Shown here: piece by piece, positions 12,483-23,954 of the stretch
Position numbering within the stretch: the stretch's first letter is position 1
Layout: each line of letters begins with the position of its first letter
Assembly (NCBI GenBank): GCA_015143295.1
Contig: CM026554.1
Coordinates: 49,846,627 to 49,910,626, forward strand
From: Tetracentron sinense
Taxonomy: Eukaryota > Streptophyta > Magnoliopsida > Trochodendrales > Trochodendraceae
Reading direction: 5' to 3'
Length of the DNA stretch: 64,000 bases
Notes under the pieces: model-generated
Database searches by the model: none
Told to the model about the DNA's origin: nothing
What the model saw: the letters and a program-made list of their open reading frames with translations, nothing else
Position numbers and translations under genes: made by a program

Positions 12483-12668
12483 TAAGGTGTGCCCCTCTCA
12501 CAAGGTTGGTTTTGAAATTAAATGCCAAAATTGATTTTGGCTTTTCCTTATGAAGCATCACTCACTATGAGCAGGAGGTTATCGAGCAACTAAAAAAACA
12601 AAAACTTTTGAAGGGTTACTTTTGAAAAACATTTGGTAATAAAAAATATGACAGTGATTAGCACACCA

Positions 12669-12890
12669 CGCATTAGACTATGTAGTCTAATGCCATGGTC
12701 ATGTGTCCCTGTAACACTCCTTTAACTATGGTTAAGCTTAAGAAAATTAAAGTTAATATTTTCATTATTAAAAACTAAGGTTAGATTGCTTAACCTTAGG
12801 AGTGAGTAAATCTTAACTACAATTGATGTGTGGTAAAAAGGAGGGCTTGGACCAATGAGGACTGCATATTAGGCGACATAGTCTAATGCG
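12669..12890 (-). mobile_element. Core-sharing MITE, copy 1 (TIR type GCATTAGACTATG)
   Basis: A perfect 15-bp inverted repeat, CGCATTAGACTATGT, bounds 222 bp (12669-12683 and 12876-12890). Inverted, the interior carries the shared core GTTAAGATTTACTCACTCCT, AAGGTTAAGCAATCTAACC, TTAGTTTTTA, ending in TTAACCATAGTTAAAG and GGGACACATG. The same core recurs at about 13060, 13321, 43182, 49340, 54597 and 63421 behind other termini. Confidence 0.85.
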
Positions 12891-13059
12891 GCAGTAAGTT
12901 AAGCTTTTCCCTAGAAAAGATCATTTTTTTACTTTCTTAATTACCAAACTCCCATTGCCCAAGGATTTTTTTTAGTTGTTCCCTGTATCTTGAACCGAAG
13001 CTCATTAATCTAAAAAATATAAAAGTAAAATAAATGATCCTTTATACCAAATAAGTAAG

Positions 13060-13580
13060 GGAAATGGAAAACGAACCGCAAGGTCACCGCGTGATCTCAT
13101 TGGTCCACACCCCGTTTTACCACCCATCAATTGTGGTTAAGATTCACTCACTCCTAGGGTTAAGCAATCAAACCATGGTTTTTACAAAAAAAAAAATTTA
13201 GAACGTTAATTTAGTAAGCTTAACCATGGTTAGAGAAGAGTTAAAAGGGACATGTGGACACTGCGTTCAGCTTAGAAGCGAAGCGAATGGTCCACTTCTC
13301 AAGACTGAGTAAGGGAAATGGAAAATGGACCACAGGGTCAGCTCAGATGTTGACCACGTGATCTCATTGGTCCACGCCCGCTTTTACCTCCCATCATTTG
13401 TGGTTAAGATTCATTCACCCCCTAAGGTTAAGCAATCTAACCCGGATTTTTAGAGATAAAAAACAAAACAAAATTATTAACTTTAATTTAGTAAGCTTAA
13501 CCATGATTAAAGATGTGTTAAAAAAGACACGGGAACACTGCGGTCAGCTTAGAAGCGGACCCTACGGTCTGCTTCTTAGG
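13060..13580 (+). mobile_element. Core-sharing MITEs, copies 2 and 3, head to tail
   Basis: Two copies follow each other directly (about 13060-13305 and 13321-13580), each opening with TAAGGGAAATGGAAAA just upstream. Both contain GATCTCATTGGTCCAC, the core GTGGTTAAGATTCA, GGTTAAGCAATC and TTTAGTAAGCTTAACCATG. In copy 3 GGACCACAGGGTC at the left pairs with GGACCCTACGGTC at the right. The tandem order suggests local duplication, or insertion of one copy beside another. Confidence 0.8.
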
Positions 13581-13589
13581 ACTCCATAA

Positions 13590-14650
13590 GTAACACTCCC
13601 TCTGATTGGTTGAAATTTCGGTTGTGTTGTGACAATCTACGCACTCTCCCAAGCAATGATTTCATAATCCTACTGGAGGTCAAACCGTTAGGTCTCTAGC
13701 TCGACCAACCCGATTGAACCGTGAACTTTTATCTTTAAAAATATAACTTTTCTTTATTTTGGCCGGGTTCTTACAGTTTTCTTGGGTTTTCCTGGTTATA
13801 TAATTGGTCTTTAGGTTGAACCGGTCAGTTTTTCAGTTTCATATTATTTTAAGAGTTGTTTTTGAAAGAGCCCAATTTTGTGATTTTAGGGATTGCTTGA
13901 CTAGCCGGTTCTGATTTTATTGGTTCAATTGGCCGATCCGGTCCGATTTTCAAATCCCAAGCTCATAGTAACACATACCAACTAACCATGATCAATATGG
14001 AGGGAAAAGGTAGCTTTTGATAACGGGCAATGTTCATGTACTTCTACCATGCCATGGATCCTATTAATGGGCCTCTCCTGGGTGGCCCACTATATTATCA
14101 GAGAAGTTTAGCCAGCGATGAGGGCATGCTTCCAACGAGTTGTATTTAGAATTACGGGACCTATGGTGAGAGGATAGAGCAGACCTCTCTACTAGTGTAG
14201 GGCTTGCTTTCGGACTTTTAGCTCGTTAATCTAATTTTGTTGATCTAGGAGTGACTCCAATGCTTTGAGAGTTGCCTCGCCAGAGAACTAGAAGTTGGGG
14301 CCGCCTCTATTGAGACTGTTTGTTTTGGGAGGGGGAACTTAGCTTGAACTACTCACATTGAGGTCGATGAGTGAAAAACTAAAGCTAGTAGCTCCCTCAA
14401 TTGAGGCAATGACTAAAGATTTAATGGAATTAAATTCTTTGCTTTGAGTTATATTCAATCCAAACCTATCATTTCCACTTATCTTTGATGTATTTTTATC
14501 CCTTGGAATGATCACCAATCTCTTTTATTGTTTCTATTGACTTAGAAGCATATAATGATACCCAATTCGAGATTCTGTCTTATGTTGTTGTAAGCTTGAA
14601 GCTTCCATGTGTTGTTGGTTGCTTTCACTTACTCTTATTCTATGTACTTT
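13590..14650. other. Intergenic stretch with a possible CCGGTT-rich repeat
   Basis: Bases about 13670-13960 hold several GAACCGGTC/CCGGTTC-like words in both orientations, suggesting a decayed DNA element. I could not define its ends. The remainder shows no gene. Confidence 0.4.
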
Positions 14651-14654
14651 TCAT

Positions 14655-15190
14655 TAGGGTTGTCAAAGGGCAGGTCAGAGCAAGGTAATGGTTAGCCCTA
14701 ACACTGCCCTTACTTATTAGGGCAAGAATCTAATCCTGCTCTAGCTCTTCAAGGCTTGGATGGACTAGGCTCTAATCTTGCCCTCAAGGGTTAGGGTAGG
14801 ATAGGGCAAAAAGGCCACATGACGGGAAAGAAAATCAATAATTTTTTTCATTTGAAATAACGAGATTTTTTCTACACCGAATGTCGACCCAATAAATATT
14901 TTAATTAATATTATTTGAAATAAATAAAAATAAAATACAAACTAAGGTTAAAATCAAAGTGTTAGGGATAATCACAATGTTAGGGTTAGAAAATTAGCCA
15001 ATTAAGATCTTAGGGTTAGGGTTTCAAAGGATTAGAGTTGGGACAGGGTTGGGATCAGCCCTAACCCTACCCTTACTTATTAGGGCGAGACCCTAAGCCT
15101 TCCCTAGCCCTTGAAGGGTCTTGATTGACTAGGCCCTAACCCTGTTCTAAAGGGCTGGGTAAGGCAGGGTAGCCCTTTAAAATTTTTTTT
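14655..15190. repeat. Interspersed repeat with an internally duplicated GGGC-rich block
   Basis: The block AGCCCTAAC...TTACTTATTAGGGC...ACTAGGC occurs twice in the same orientation (about 14692-14775 and 15055-15140). The left edge TAGGGTTGTCAAAGGGC resembles hAT ends of the TAGGGGTGTCAA type, but I found no convincing matching right end. Confidence 0.5.
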
Positions 15191-15746
15191 TTTTTGTTTG
15201 GATAGACCTACTCTTCATAGACACCCTTGCATTTTTAGCTTCCTTCAAAGTCTTGTATTCTGTAATAAGCATAAAGTATTTTCACTTTTCAATTATGTTA
15301 TAGGTATGCATTATTGTGACTTTTTTGTTACTCTTCATTTGCCCAATCAACACCACCATACATTCTAAACACATAAGAAATAATTATACCGAATAAAAAT
15401 ACCACTATAGAGGAGTGCTAACACTTGACGAAGACTTCCAAACTCTAACTCGCACGACAAATGTCATTGTTACTCTTTTAATAGGTTAAGAAAAACAAAA
15501 TTTTCAAAAAAAAGTAGCAACACATGTCACTACCATGATGAGAGTTGATGAGAGCTTGGAAGCTTGCGTCTAAGGTTAACATTTCTTTATGACAATAATG
15601 CAAAACAACATTAAATTTTGGGGATGATTTCAAAACTGAATCCCCGTTACAAACATGATCAAACTCTCCTTATTTTTACGCCTCAAACGGTTGGTACCCG
15701 TTTTGAGGAGTGTTTGGGTGAAACTTATATGGGTTGAGGGTGTTTG

Positions 15747-15782
15747 TGGAATGTGTGTGTGTGCGCGTGAGTGTGTGTGTGG
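15747..15782. repeat. (GT)n microsatellite, interrupted
   Basis: Alternating GT with a central GCGCGTGA interruption. It lies in otherwise unrecognised sequence upstream of EMB514. Confidence 0.85.
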
Positions 15783-16091
15783 TCTTCCTTCTAATGCCTG
15801 TAGCTTCACCTTGTGGTGTTGTTACCTTCAACAACAAAAAATAAAATAAAACTCTCCTTATTTTTCGTATCTAACCTTAATGTAGGCTACATGGACTGGG
15901 CAAGAAAATTCTAAATCCGAGTCCGGCCTACTCCGGGGTGGGCTGTGGCCTGTGGGCCGAGGCTACATTAGACATCAGCCTTCGTTTCAAGGCCCTACAA
16001 AACAAACGGACCATTAAGATTCTAAAAGGGTTTTAAGGGTTTCACTTTCACAGTCTCACTTTCACTTTCTCGAATTTCTGGAGCTCGGGAC

Positions 16092-17481
16092 ATGGCGGAT
16101 GAAGTAGTAGAAATCTCTGAGCCCATCGAAGGGGAAGAAAAGACAGTCCCAGATGACATGGATTTGGAAATCGAAGAATCTGTCCAAAACCCTAACCTTT
16201 CCGAAGAGAACCAGTTCGACGGAGGCGAAAAAGCAAAAGTTGACGATGATGAATCGTCCCTGAAGTTCTCCAATGGCGACTCGAAGCGATCGAGGGAGGA
16301 TGGAGGCGATTCGGAGGCGGAAAATGGCGTCTTGAAGAAGCAGAAGGTCGAGAAGTCCGTTGAAGAAAAACGCCTCGAGAAATTCGAAGAAAGCGAGGCA
16401 AAAGAAGAACAGAAATCAGATGATACTGTGAGTCTCGGCCCGAAGAACTTCAGCTCTTCAGAGGAGATGTTTGAGTATTTCTACAAGTTCCTTCACAACT
16501 GGCCTCCTAATCTCAACGTCAACAAGGTGACTGTCTTCTCTTTATTGTTTATTTTCATTGCAAATTATATGTTTGTTTCAATTCGGTTTTGTTTAGTATG
16601 AGGTTTTTTTTTTTTCATTAAATAATCGGAAATTCGAATTCGTTCGTTTCAAAATTACTATTTTTCTTTCTTTATTATACAAGTTCGCAACTTCTATTGT
16701 GGATTTTCTAGTTAATTTGTATATAATATGGTACTTGTCTGAACTACTCAAAAGATTGTGATTTTTCTTACTGGGTTTTGGCTTTTGATGCCTCAACGAC
16801 TTCTTCCTTCAAGTTCTTTAATGTTGGATCAAGTAAAAGATTCTGATAACAAGCTTAAACCCTTCCAAGGATTGTCCCTTGCTGTAGTACAAAGCTTAAT
16901 CCATTGTCTGAGTAAGACTAGATCTTACATCTTCTTCTGATTTTATTTGGCAAAGGAAGCAGTGATATTCCTTTACGTGTAGTTTACTAGGAGAAGGTGA
17001 CATTTCCCTTCCTTCTTGGCTAGGTAGCTTCATGTGGACGTGTTAACTAACACCTTGAGGTGTGATAATATGGTCCTCAGGGTGGACTCTGGCTTAAAAA
17101 ATGATATAGGTCTTTCAAGCTCCATAGAAGCTCGTCTGCAACTTGGGTATGGTTTGAGAATAGATTCATTGTAGATCTTTATCTTTTTACGAGATTTTAG
17201 ATTGTTAGATGGGTTCAAAAAAAAAAAAAATCCTCTGCATATGCCTTAATAATGGAAACCTATCCCCACAGCGTGGTAACTAGAAAGTATGAATAGTTTA
17301 CCTTGGTTGTCAAGGTTGTGCTCCTGGTCGTCAATCTTTTGTGATCTAGGGAGTTGTTGGAATCAGTGTTACCTAGGCACGTGGTACGGGTGTCAAGTGT
17401 CCAGGTGTCTAGGGGTATTCTGCACGACAAGCTCTGAAAATCCCAATACAGCGGCATAGACGTATAATTTTTTTCAAAATG

Positions 17482-17527
<46 letters not shown>

Positions 17528-20500
17528 CTCAAAATTTATAAATAACAATAATAATAAAAAGAGGGGGATCACCAGTTCCTAATTTTTAAAAAAAATTATA
17601 TACCTAAGTTATAAAAAATACTTGGAAAGAGAGTAGAAATGAGCAACAAGAGAGAAGAGAAGTTGTCGCTACTCTTCTAGTAAAATTTCATCTATGTTTT
17701 CAAAAAAAAAAACACACAATTTGAAAAAAAGTTCATTGCAATTGTATTTTTAAAATGACACGATATACTTGAAGCACTGTGCGCCTAATCATAATGTTAA
17801 TGTTACCATCGTGTCCAAGTGTCGGCATGACAAAATTTAGGAAAACTGAAGTGCCTAGGTAACACTGGTTGGAATCAATTTTGATTCTGACCTCCTAGCT
17901 CCAAAATTAAACTTTCTGGATGTTCAAGACTTCCATTAGTTATGGATCCATTGTTAAGGGATAGAGTACAACAATTTCTGAGGTATAATCTTGTAAGCAT
18001 AGTTACCAAGTACTGGTACAAGTATAATACGACAATGATCTGTTCGAGAAATACAAGTGTTATATGGCAAAAACATGTAAAAAAAAAACTGGAAAATTGA
18101 AAAAAAAAAATTAATCATAAATAAATAAAAGTCATGATATTAACTAATAATGATCATTTAATACGGAATATGCATTTAACACGGTAATAGTATGAGAAAA
18201 ATACTCGTATTGTATGCATTAAATATGTAATCCGTGTATTAAACGAGTATTATACGGGCATACGGCAATACAGATATAATATGTAACACGACAAAAGTAC
18301 GCAGTTTTAAATGGCGACCCCCCCTAAAAGTATTAGTCGGGTATAATACAGGTGTTTGGTAACTAGGTAAAGGGAGCCTTTCCACAAAGCTTGTTTACAA
18401 GCTTACTTTAGGTGGTAAAACGTTTTCAACACTATGTTGAACATTTATTTGGGTCCATGTCTTGGCTATTTAAAATTTAAATAGAAAGGTGAACTTTGGC
18501 TGATGTGGCACCTGTTTCTAGCCAATCTGCACTGACGACAAAATAACACTATAGTTCTAGATGGGGTTTGAATTATCAGTTGAAACCATGGTTCAAAAAC
18601 CCAAAAACTCGACTTGACTAAAAAATTAGATGGGTCGAGTAACTCGGGTAACTAAAAAAAAACTCGACTCGATCTAACTCGGAATATATATGTATATCGG
18701 TATATATATATATCAATTAGGCAATAAGCAATGCTAGGTCCACTTTCCGGTCATCCACTCTCTGATAGCTTTTACTATTTTTATATTAGAAAACAAAATA
18801 AATGTGATGGGACCCACAAAAAAGTGTCATACTATTTTGTTTTCTTTTATGAAAATAGGGGAGAGTGGATGACCAGAAAGTGGACTTAGCATTGCTCTTA
18901 GGCATTATTAATTTCTTGACATTTTTTTCAAGATTGAACCACAAATAACTTGAAAACCCGGAGTTAAAAGAACCCAAAGTAGGCTGGTTTTGCAGCCCCA
19001 AGGTTTAACAGAACCCATAGTAGGTTGGCTTTGCAGTCCCAAAAAATGTGATGCAAAAACAGTGTGACATTCGAGTTTAGGTTTTTTAAAAAATAGAAAT
19101 GATAAAAATACCCTTCCGTGACACAACCTAGTCTAGCGAGTTGAAAAACTTGACTCGACTCGACCATAGTCAGAAAGTACCCGTTTAAAACTTTTAGAGG
19201 GGGTCGCCGTTTTAAACTTCGTTTTAAACGAGTTTGCCGTTTTAAACTCTAAAATATGTTTTAAACGCGTATTCCGTTTTATACGCGTTTAAAACTTTTT
19301 TTTAACAAAAAAAAGAAGGTTAAAACGTGTTTTAAGAGTTAAGAGACGAATTGTTAAGGCAAAACGTCAATATCTCGTCTCTCGCTCTGGTTTCAAGTTT
19401 CAGCTCTCTCGTCTCTCACTCGGCTGCTCTTCGGTGGAACCTCTTTCCGGCAATGATAAGTCTCTCTCTGTCTCTCTCTCGGGTTATTCCCCTTGAATGT
19501 TTGGTTTATCTCCTTAGTTAGGACTAGGAGAGACTAGCTTCGATTCTACCTAAGAGTCACTCATTTTTCATACGCAGAATTCTTTTAACGCGTAAACCAT
19601 CTTGTGATGCTTTTGAGAGCTTCATGTATAGGGGTATATGAGTTAATCAGTTTATGTACATATTGGGGAGGGGTATTCCTCCTTATTCTTTGGATTTGTG
19701 TGGTTTAAATCTTGTGTGGTTGCCTTTGTTTTGCAACTGTGTAAGCTTAAATTATGAGTTAAAGGATTAGTAGCTAGTATTATGTTTATATATATATATA
19801 TATATATTTTAAATTATTTATTATTATTTTTAACTCCCTGTACTTTTCCCGTGTTTTACCGTTTAAAACCCGTATTTCCCGAACGTATCATTGCCGTTTA
19901 ATACCCGTACCCGTACTTGGTGACTATGGACTCGACTCGACCGAGTCACCTAAGTAACTCGTCGAATAGTGTCTCCTTCAAGTTTTGAGGCAACTCAACT
20001 CGAAACTTTGTCGAGTCGAGTAACTCAGGTGACTTGCTGAGTTTTTGAACTATGGTTGAAACATAAAGAACATATGCATAATTGTCTCAACCCTTCTTTA
20101 GACATGAAGAACATCCTGATGCTAACTTGATTCTTCGTTCTGATATTTGGTATCAGCTATCTTTTCTCATGTATTACTACCAAACCAAAATCGAGACTGG
20201 AGGGGATAAGCTGTAACCTAATGAGCTTAGTATATGTTCTTTGAAAAAGAATGTTCACGTCTTGTTCTATTTTGACAAAGATTGTGTATTTAATTGATGG
20301 ATGGCCTTTTGGTCCATCAGCATCAGAGGCTGATTTATGTGGAAATTTCTCCACTTGGTATACGTTAATATCTATGGAGAGAAAGGAGTGGTTAAATACT
20401 TGGAGATGAGTCTGTTTGATCTTGAAAGTTGTGCATAACTATATAATGACAATTGTGTATATGACTTCGACAAGGAATTTTAGGATGGTGAGAATCATGG

Positions 20501-22139
20501 AGTTATTTGAAGAATCTTAAAGAAAGATGATGAGAACCTACAGAATGATATGCAACTTAAATTTGATGGTTACTTCTTGGAAAATGTTAGGTCTTGCAGA
20601 GTTTTCAAGTGGAGCAGAAACAAGTGCTATGGTTAAGTGTGTGCATCTTTAAACATGCTGAGTGGATTGCTTATCATTGAAGGGTTTACTGAAGTAACTC
20701 AAGCCTTTTTTTTTTGGGAGGTTGATTTGTTTGGCTACTGTTGTATGAAGAATAGCTGATCTTAGTGTTGTTCTGTTTACATAATTTGTTTCTTCTTTGC
20801 TTCAATAAAGTGTTCTTATATTAGTGTTCTTATATTGAAAAAATTAGACTTTAGTTAAAATAAAACCAGAGTATTGGTGGAAATTAAATTGCTTAATGTG
20901 ATAAAGGCCGGAACAACATGTACTGATGTACTGTGGAGGTGCTGGCAGCTCAGGTATGTGCTGTAGTTGCAAATACACTTAATCTGTAGAGATCTAGATT
21001 GAAAAATTTCTTGAAAGTTGAAACTGCACCTTCAAGTGGTAAAGGCTGCAATTTCCTAATACCCTTCAGAGTTGCGCCTGCTGCATGTTACACCACCATA
21101 GAGCCCCCAAATAAAGCACGAAGAGTAGATCAAAGCTGGAAATTGCTTTGTGGCAACATATTTGTCGATCCTGAGGCCTGAATAGAAGCTACTGGAAACT
21201 CCATTAATTAGTTGTCTTTTATCTGCACCTGTTCCTCGAAGACAAAGAACCCTACTGTATTTCTGATATATAACAATATGGCACTAACCAAACTCCATTC
21301 TTTGTTACTTGGGATGTTCTCCAGTTGGTGCTGGCTAGGAGACTGTCAGCACCCACTCCCAAAGCGCCACATACTCTCCCCTTCACACCTACCAAGGTGT
21401 TGTGCATCATGCAACGTCTTGGTTGATGTGAAGGGGATATGTGGCGCCTTGGGACTTGGGAGTGGTGCTGGCAGTCTCCTCTCCAGCACCAAATGGAGAA
21501 GATCCCATGTCTCCTTTGTTCTTGAAGAGAAAAGAACAATATGATACTAACCTTTCTAAATTCCATGTTGAGTGCATGACTTGCTTCTAGATAACACAGT
21601 AAACTGCACAATTTCAATTTTCAACCGAGTCATTGGTCACTATTTAATATCTCACTTTGCATTCATATTACGATACTCTAATGGCATGATTATGCATATC
21701 ACTATGTTAATTACTGAGCTCTGTAGGTAGTTCATTGTTGTCCATGTTATGCATCAACATTAATACTGTTGTGTGTTGACGGTTCTTTACCCATCCTTTT
21801 TGTCCACAGTATGAGCACATGGTGTTGCTGGACTTGCTCAAGAAGGGTCATGCAGAGCCGGAGAAGAAGGTTGGTGGAGGGGTCCATGCTTTCCAAGTCC
21901 GATACCATCCAACGTGGAAAAGCAGATGCTTCTTTCTCATAAGGCATGATGAATCAGTCGACGACTTCAGCTTCAGAAAGTGTGTTGATCACTTACTCCC
22001 TCTGCCTGATAACCTGAAAATAAAATCTGCTGTCAATAAGGTGTTGGGTGGTGGCCGTGGTGGTGGTAATCGTGGAAGAAGAGGTGGTGGCGGAAGAAGA
22101 GGTGGGCATGCCCGTGGAAGAAGAGGTGGTGGCAAGTAA
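16092..22139 (+). CDS. EMB514: EMB514/DOMINO1-like nuclear protein (DUF3223), two coding exons
   Basis: The exons are 16092-16526 and 21810-22139. The donor is AAG|GTGACT and the acceptor CCACAG|TATG, giving 254 residues with a phase-0 junction. Residues 1-110 are acidic, E/D/S-rich and carry a KR-rich patch (SKRSRED, LKKQKVEK) that may be a nuclear localisation signal. The DUF3223 domain follows (LGPKNFSSSEEMFEYF, HNWPPNLNVNKYEHMVLLDL, WKSRCFFLIR, DDFSFRKCVDHLLPLP). The C-terminus is an RGG-type tail (GGGRGGGNRGRRGGGG) expected to bind RNA. In Arabidopsis the family member DOMINO1 is nuclear and nucleolar and needed for embryo development, so a role in ribosome biogenesis or RNA work is likely; that is family knowledge. 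The 5283-bp intron hosts at least five transposons. The reading frame is intact and splice sites are canonical. Confidence 0.93.
17364..17867. mobile_element. hAT-type element in EMB514 intron (CAGTGTTACCTAGGCAC ends)
   Basis: The 17-bp ends CAGTGTTACCTAGGCAC and GTGCCTAGGTAACACTG are perfect inverted copies. A perfect 8-bp target duplication, gttggaat, sits at 17356-17363 and 17868-17875. Length 504 bp, with no transposase. A (TA)n run lies inside. Confidence 0.93.
17484..17521. repeat. (TA)n microsatellite
   Basis: About 19 AT dinucleotides lie inside the hAT element of the EMB514 intron. Confidence 0.9.
17998..18367. mobile_element. hAT-type element in EMB514 intron (CATAGTTACCAAG ends)
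   Basis: The left end CATAGTTACCAAGTACTGG and the right end, inverted, CCTAGTTACCAAACACCTG belong to the same family as 4980-5341 and 19165-19928. The subterminal block TTAAATGGCGACCCCCC is shared. The target duplication is degenerate, so the boundaries carry a few bases of uncertainty. Confidence 0.7.
18725..18900. mobile_element. MITE with AAGAGCAATGCTA ends, copy 1
   Basis: The left end TAAGCAATGCTAGGTCC and the inverted right end TAAGAGCAATGCTAAGTCC extend into about 40 bp of pairing (CACTTTCYGGTCATCCACTC). A second copy lies at 42803-42973 inside a different element. Confidence 0.85.
19165..19928. mobile_element. hAT-type element nested in the 18587 element
   Basis: The ends CATAGTCAGAAAGTAC and, inverted, CATAGTCACCAAGTACGGG are flanked by a perfect 8-bp duplication, gactcgac (19157-19164 and 19929-19936). 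Length 764 bp. The middle (about 19370-19760) is CT-rich and looks unlike the rest, with TCTCTCTGTCTCTCTCTC, and could be a captured leader of a host gene. Confidence 0.9.
21313..21502. repeat. Long hairpin (about 190 bp palindrome) in EMB514 intron
   Basis: GGGATGTTCTCCAGTTGGTG at the left and CACCAAATGGAGAAGATCCC at the right begin an inverted pair that runs inward through GAGACTG/CAGTCTC, GGCGCC-like and CTTCACAC/GTGTGAAG-type words to a loop near 21410. Translated, both strands give related 60-residue strings (CQH...SPSH..R...VKG..CGALG), which is simply the palindrome read twice. It could be a foldback MITE or a hairpin RNA source. Confidence 0.8.
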
Positions 22140-22945
22140 GTGAGGGAGAGTTCTTAATATATGGCGGTAAAGTTGATTGCAGCCTAAAATTTTGAAGTAA
22201 AAGACAGATATAAACATTACCGTCTTATAATATTAAATATTGCTTCTGTATCCATACAATTATTGATGGTTATAAGCAAGTTTTTTGACTACTGAAAGTA
22301 GATAAGGGGAACAAGTTATGGGGAACAAATGAAGGAACCATCGATTGAGCCACACTTTGTACTTCTAATTAATATTCAATTCCCTACACTGGTGTTTTGT
22401 CTTGGTAGACTGGTAGTACCAAATATTATTTATTATTTTATCTTCTTCTAGTATGCGTTCCGTTTTTTTTTCTACATAAATATTCTCTCTTATAACTCTA
22501 TTTTTCATAGAAAGGCGAGAAAGGAAAAAAGAAAAATATTAGCTGCTGGGTTTAGCCTATTTTGTAGATGTATTGTTCTGAAATTGCAGTTTGAGAAAAA
22601 TTAAAACTCATGGTTTGGGCACGGTTAAGCATATAACCTCATTAGATGCTTCGATTAGAACTAGATTAGTAAAATGATCAAACTAACCCGAATGTCTTGT
22701 ACACACAAGTAGAAATATTTCTTTTCCTTCACTAATTTTTCAAATTTCTAACCAAATATTTGATATGCCTTACTCCAAATATTGATTGCCTTGGGGATCT
22801 TTTCTTTGCTCCAATTGGAGCTAAACCAAATGCCCGTTCATGTTTTTATCTGTAGGTATGGAATTCTCTTGCGCAAGAGAATTCATTAGCTCTAGTTAGA
22901 AATGGATGCATGTTATGATTTTCTTAATAAGGTGCAAAAGCCATG
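22140..22945 (+). other. 3' flank of EMB514
   Basis: AT-rich sequence after the EMB514 stop, probably holding its 3' UTR in the first few hundred bases. I see no other gene. Confidence 0.5.
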
Positions 22946-23070
22946 AGGCTCCGTTTTTTGGTGGAACTTTTAAAAGTCCTCAACATCAATATTTTGAAAC
23001 AAGTGGCAAGAGTATGGAAGAGAGGAGAGTTTAGTCGATGATATCTCAGAATTATTGAGTTCAATTTACT

Positions 23071-23772
23071 TGGGGCCATTTGGATACACTTCCATTTTTT
23101 CTGTTTTAAAAAATTAGAAACGACTTTCTGTTTTCAATTTTTTTTAAGTAGGAAACACGTTTGACATTAATGACTGTTACTTGTTTTAAAAAAAGGAAAA
23201 CAAAAAACCACGTTTGGTAAATATGATTAAATAATTCAATTCATAGTGGTGGTGGTGATGGTGTAGTGTGGTGGTGGTGTGGAGGTGCGTAGTGGGTGGT
23301 GGTAGCAGGTGATGGTGTGGTGGTGGTGGTAGGTGGTGGTAGTGGTGGTGGGTGGTATTGTGGTGGTGGTGTTGTAGTGGATGGTAGTGGTGGTGTGGAG
23401 GTGGGTGGTAGTAGTATTGTGGTGGTGGTTGTGGGTGGATGGTGGTGGTGGTGGTAGTGATGGTGGTGGGTGGTATTGTGGTGGTGGTGGTATTGTGGCT
23501 GTGGGTGGTGGTTCTGTGGTGGTGGTTGGTGGTGGGTAGTAGTGTGGTGGTGGTTGTGGGGAGTGGGTCAGTGGATGGTGATGAGTCCATGTTTTCTATT
23601 TTTGTTTTTAAAATTAGAGGTAATAGAAAATTTCTATTACCTTAATTTTAAAAAAATTTACTACAAAATTTTAAAAACAGAAAGCAGAAACATGTTTACC
23701 AAACATGTTTTGTGTAAAAAATTTCAAATTTTTGTTTTTAAAAACAGAAAAGTGCAATCAAACGGGGCCTTA
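23071..23772. mobile_element. MITE with GGGGCCATTTGGAT ends and a GTG-repeat core
   Basis: Left TGGGGCCATTTGGATACAC and right, inverted, AAGGCCCCGTTTGATTGCAC form the ends, followed inward by long poly-purine/pyrimidine pairing around TTCTGTTTT. The middle is a GTG array at 23244-23585. Such GGCCCCGTTTG ends are common in plant MITEs. Confidence 0.72.
23244..23585. repeat. GTG-rich minisatellite
   Basis: About 340 bp of irregular GTG/GTGA/GTAGTG units make one strand G+T only over long stretches. It yields V/G-rich or T/H/P-rich frames on the two strands that are compositional artefacts, not genes. Confidence 0.95.
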
Positions 23773-23954
23773 GAAGTTCCACATCTATGGAACTTCAAAA
23801 AATCCAAATTTTTTTATAGAACTTAAAATTTTCATATTTGTAGAACTTTTACACTCTATGAGATGATATAGTTCTAGACATCAGGTATAACTAGGCATGA
23901 AACAATGAAAGTTCAAGACTATAAAAGTTCCACCAAAAGAACATAGCCTGAATG

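Larger units (their letters stand above)
18587..20054. mobile_element. hAT-type element (CATGGTTCAAAAAC ends), hosts two other insertions
   Basis: The ends CATGGTTCAAAAACCC and, inverted, CATAGTTCAAAAACTC are flanked by a perfect 8-bp duplication, gttgaaac (18579-18586 and 20055-20062). Subterminal regions are full of ACTCGACTCGA in both orientations, as expected for hAT transposase binding sites. It contains a MITE at 18725-18900 and a younger hAT element at 19165-19928. Confidence 0.92.
22946..23950. mobile_element. MITE (AGGCTCCGTTTTTTGGTGGAAC ends) split by a second element
   Basis: Left AGGCTCCGTTTTTTGGTGG and right, inverted, AGGCTATGTTCTTTTGGTGG pair and continue into GAACTTTTA. The space between is occupied by the element at 23071-23772, so the older MITE was about 300 bp before that insertion. 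No clear target duplication was found for the outer element. Confidence 0.7.

Noticed and set aside
15000-15030. TTAGGGTTAGGGTTT resembling plant telomere repeat
   Set aside because: Only two to three imperfect units inside a GGGC-rich repeat; too short for an interstitial telomere.
21212-21617. Two overlapping 110-120 residue frames on opposite strands with similar sequence
   Set aside because: Their similarity comes from the palindrome itself read on both strands; they lie in the EMB514 intron and match no family.
23186-23826. Open frames rich in V/G/W on plus and T/H/P on minus
   Set aside because: They are translations of the GTG minisatellite with no start context, homology or splice sites.
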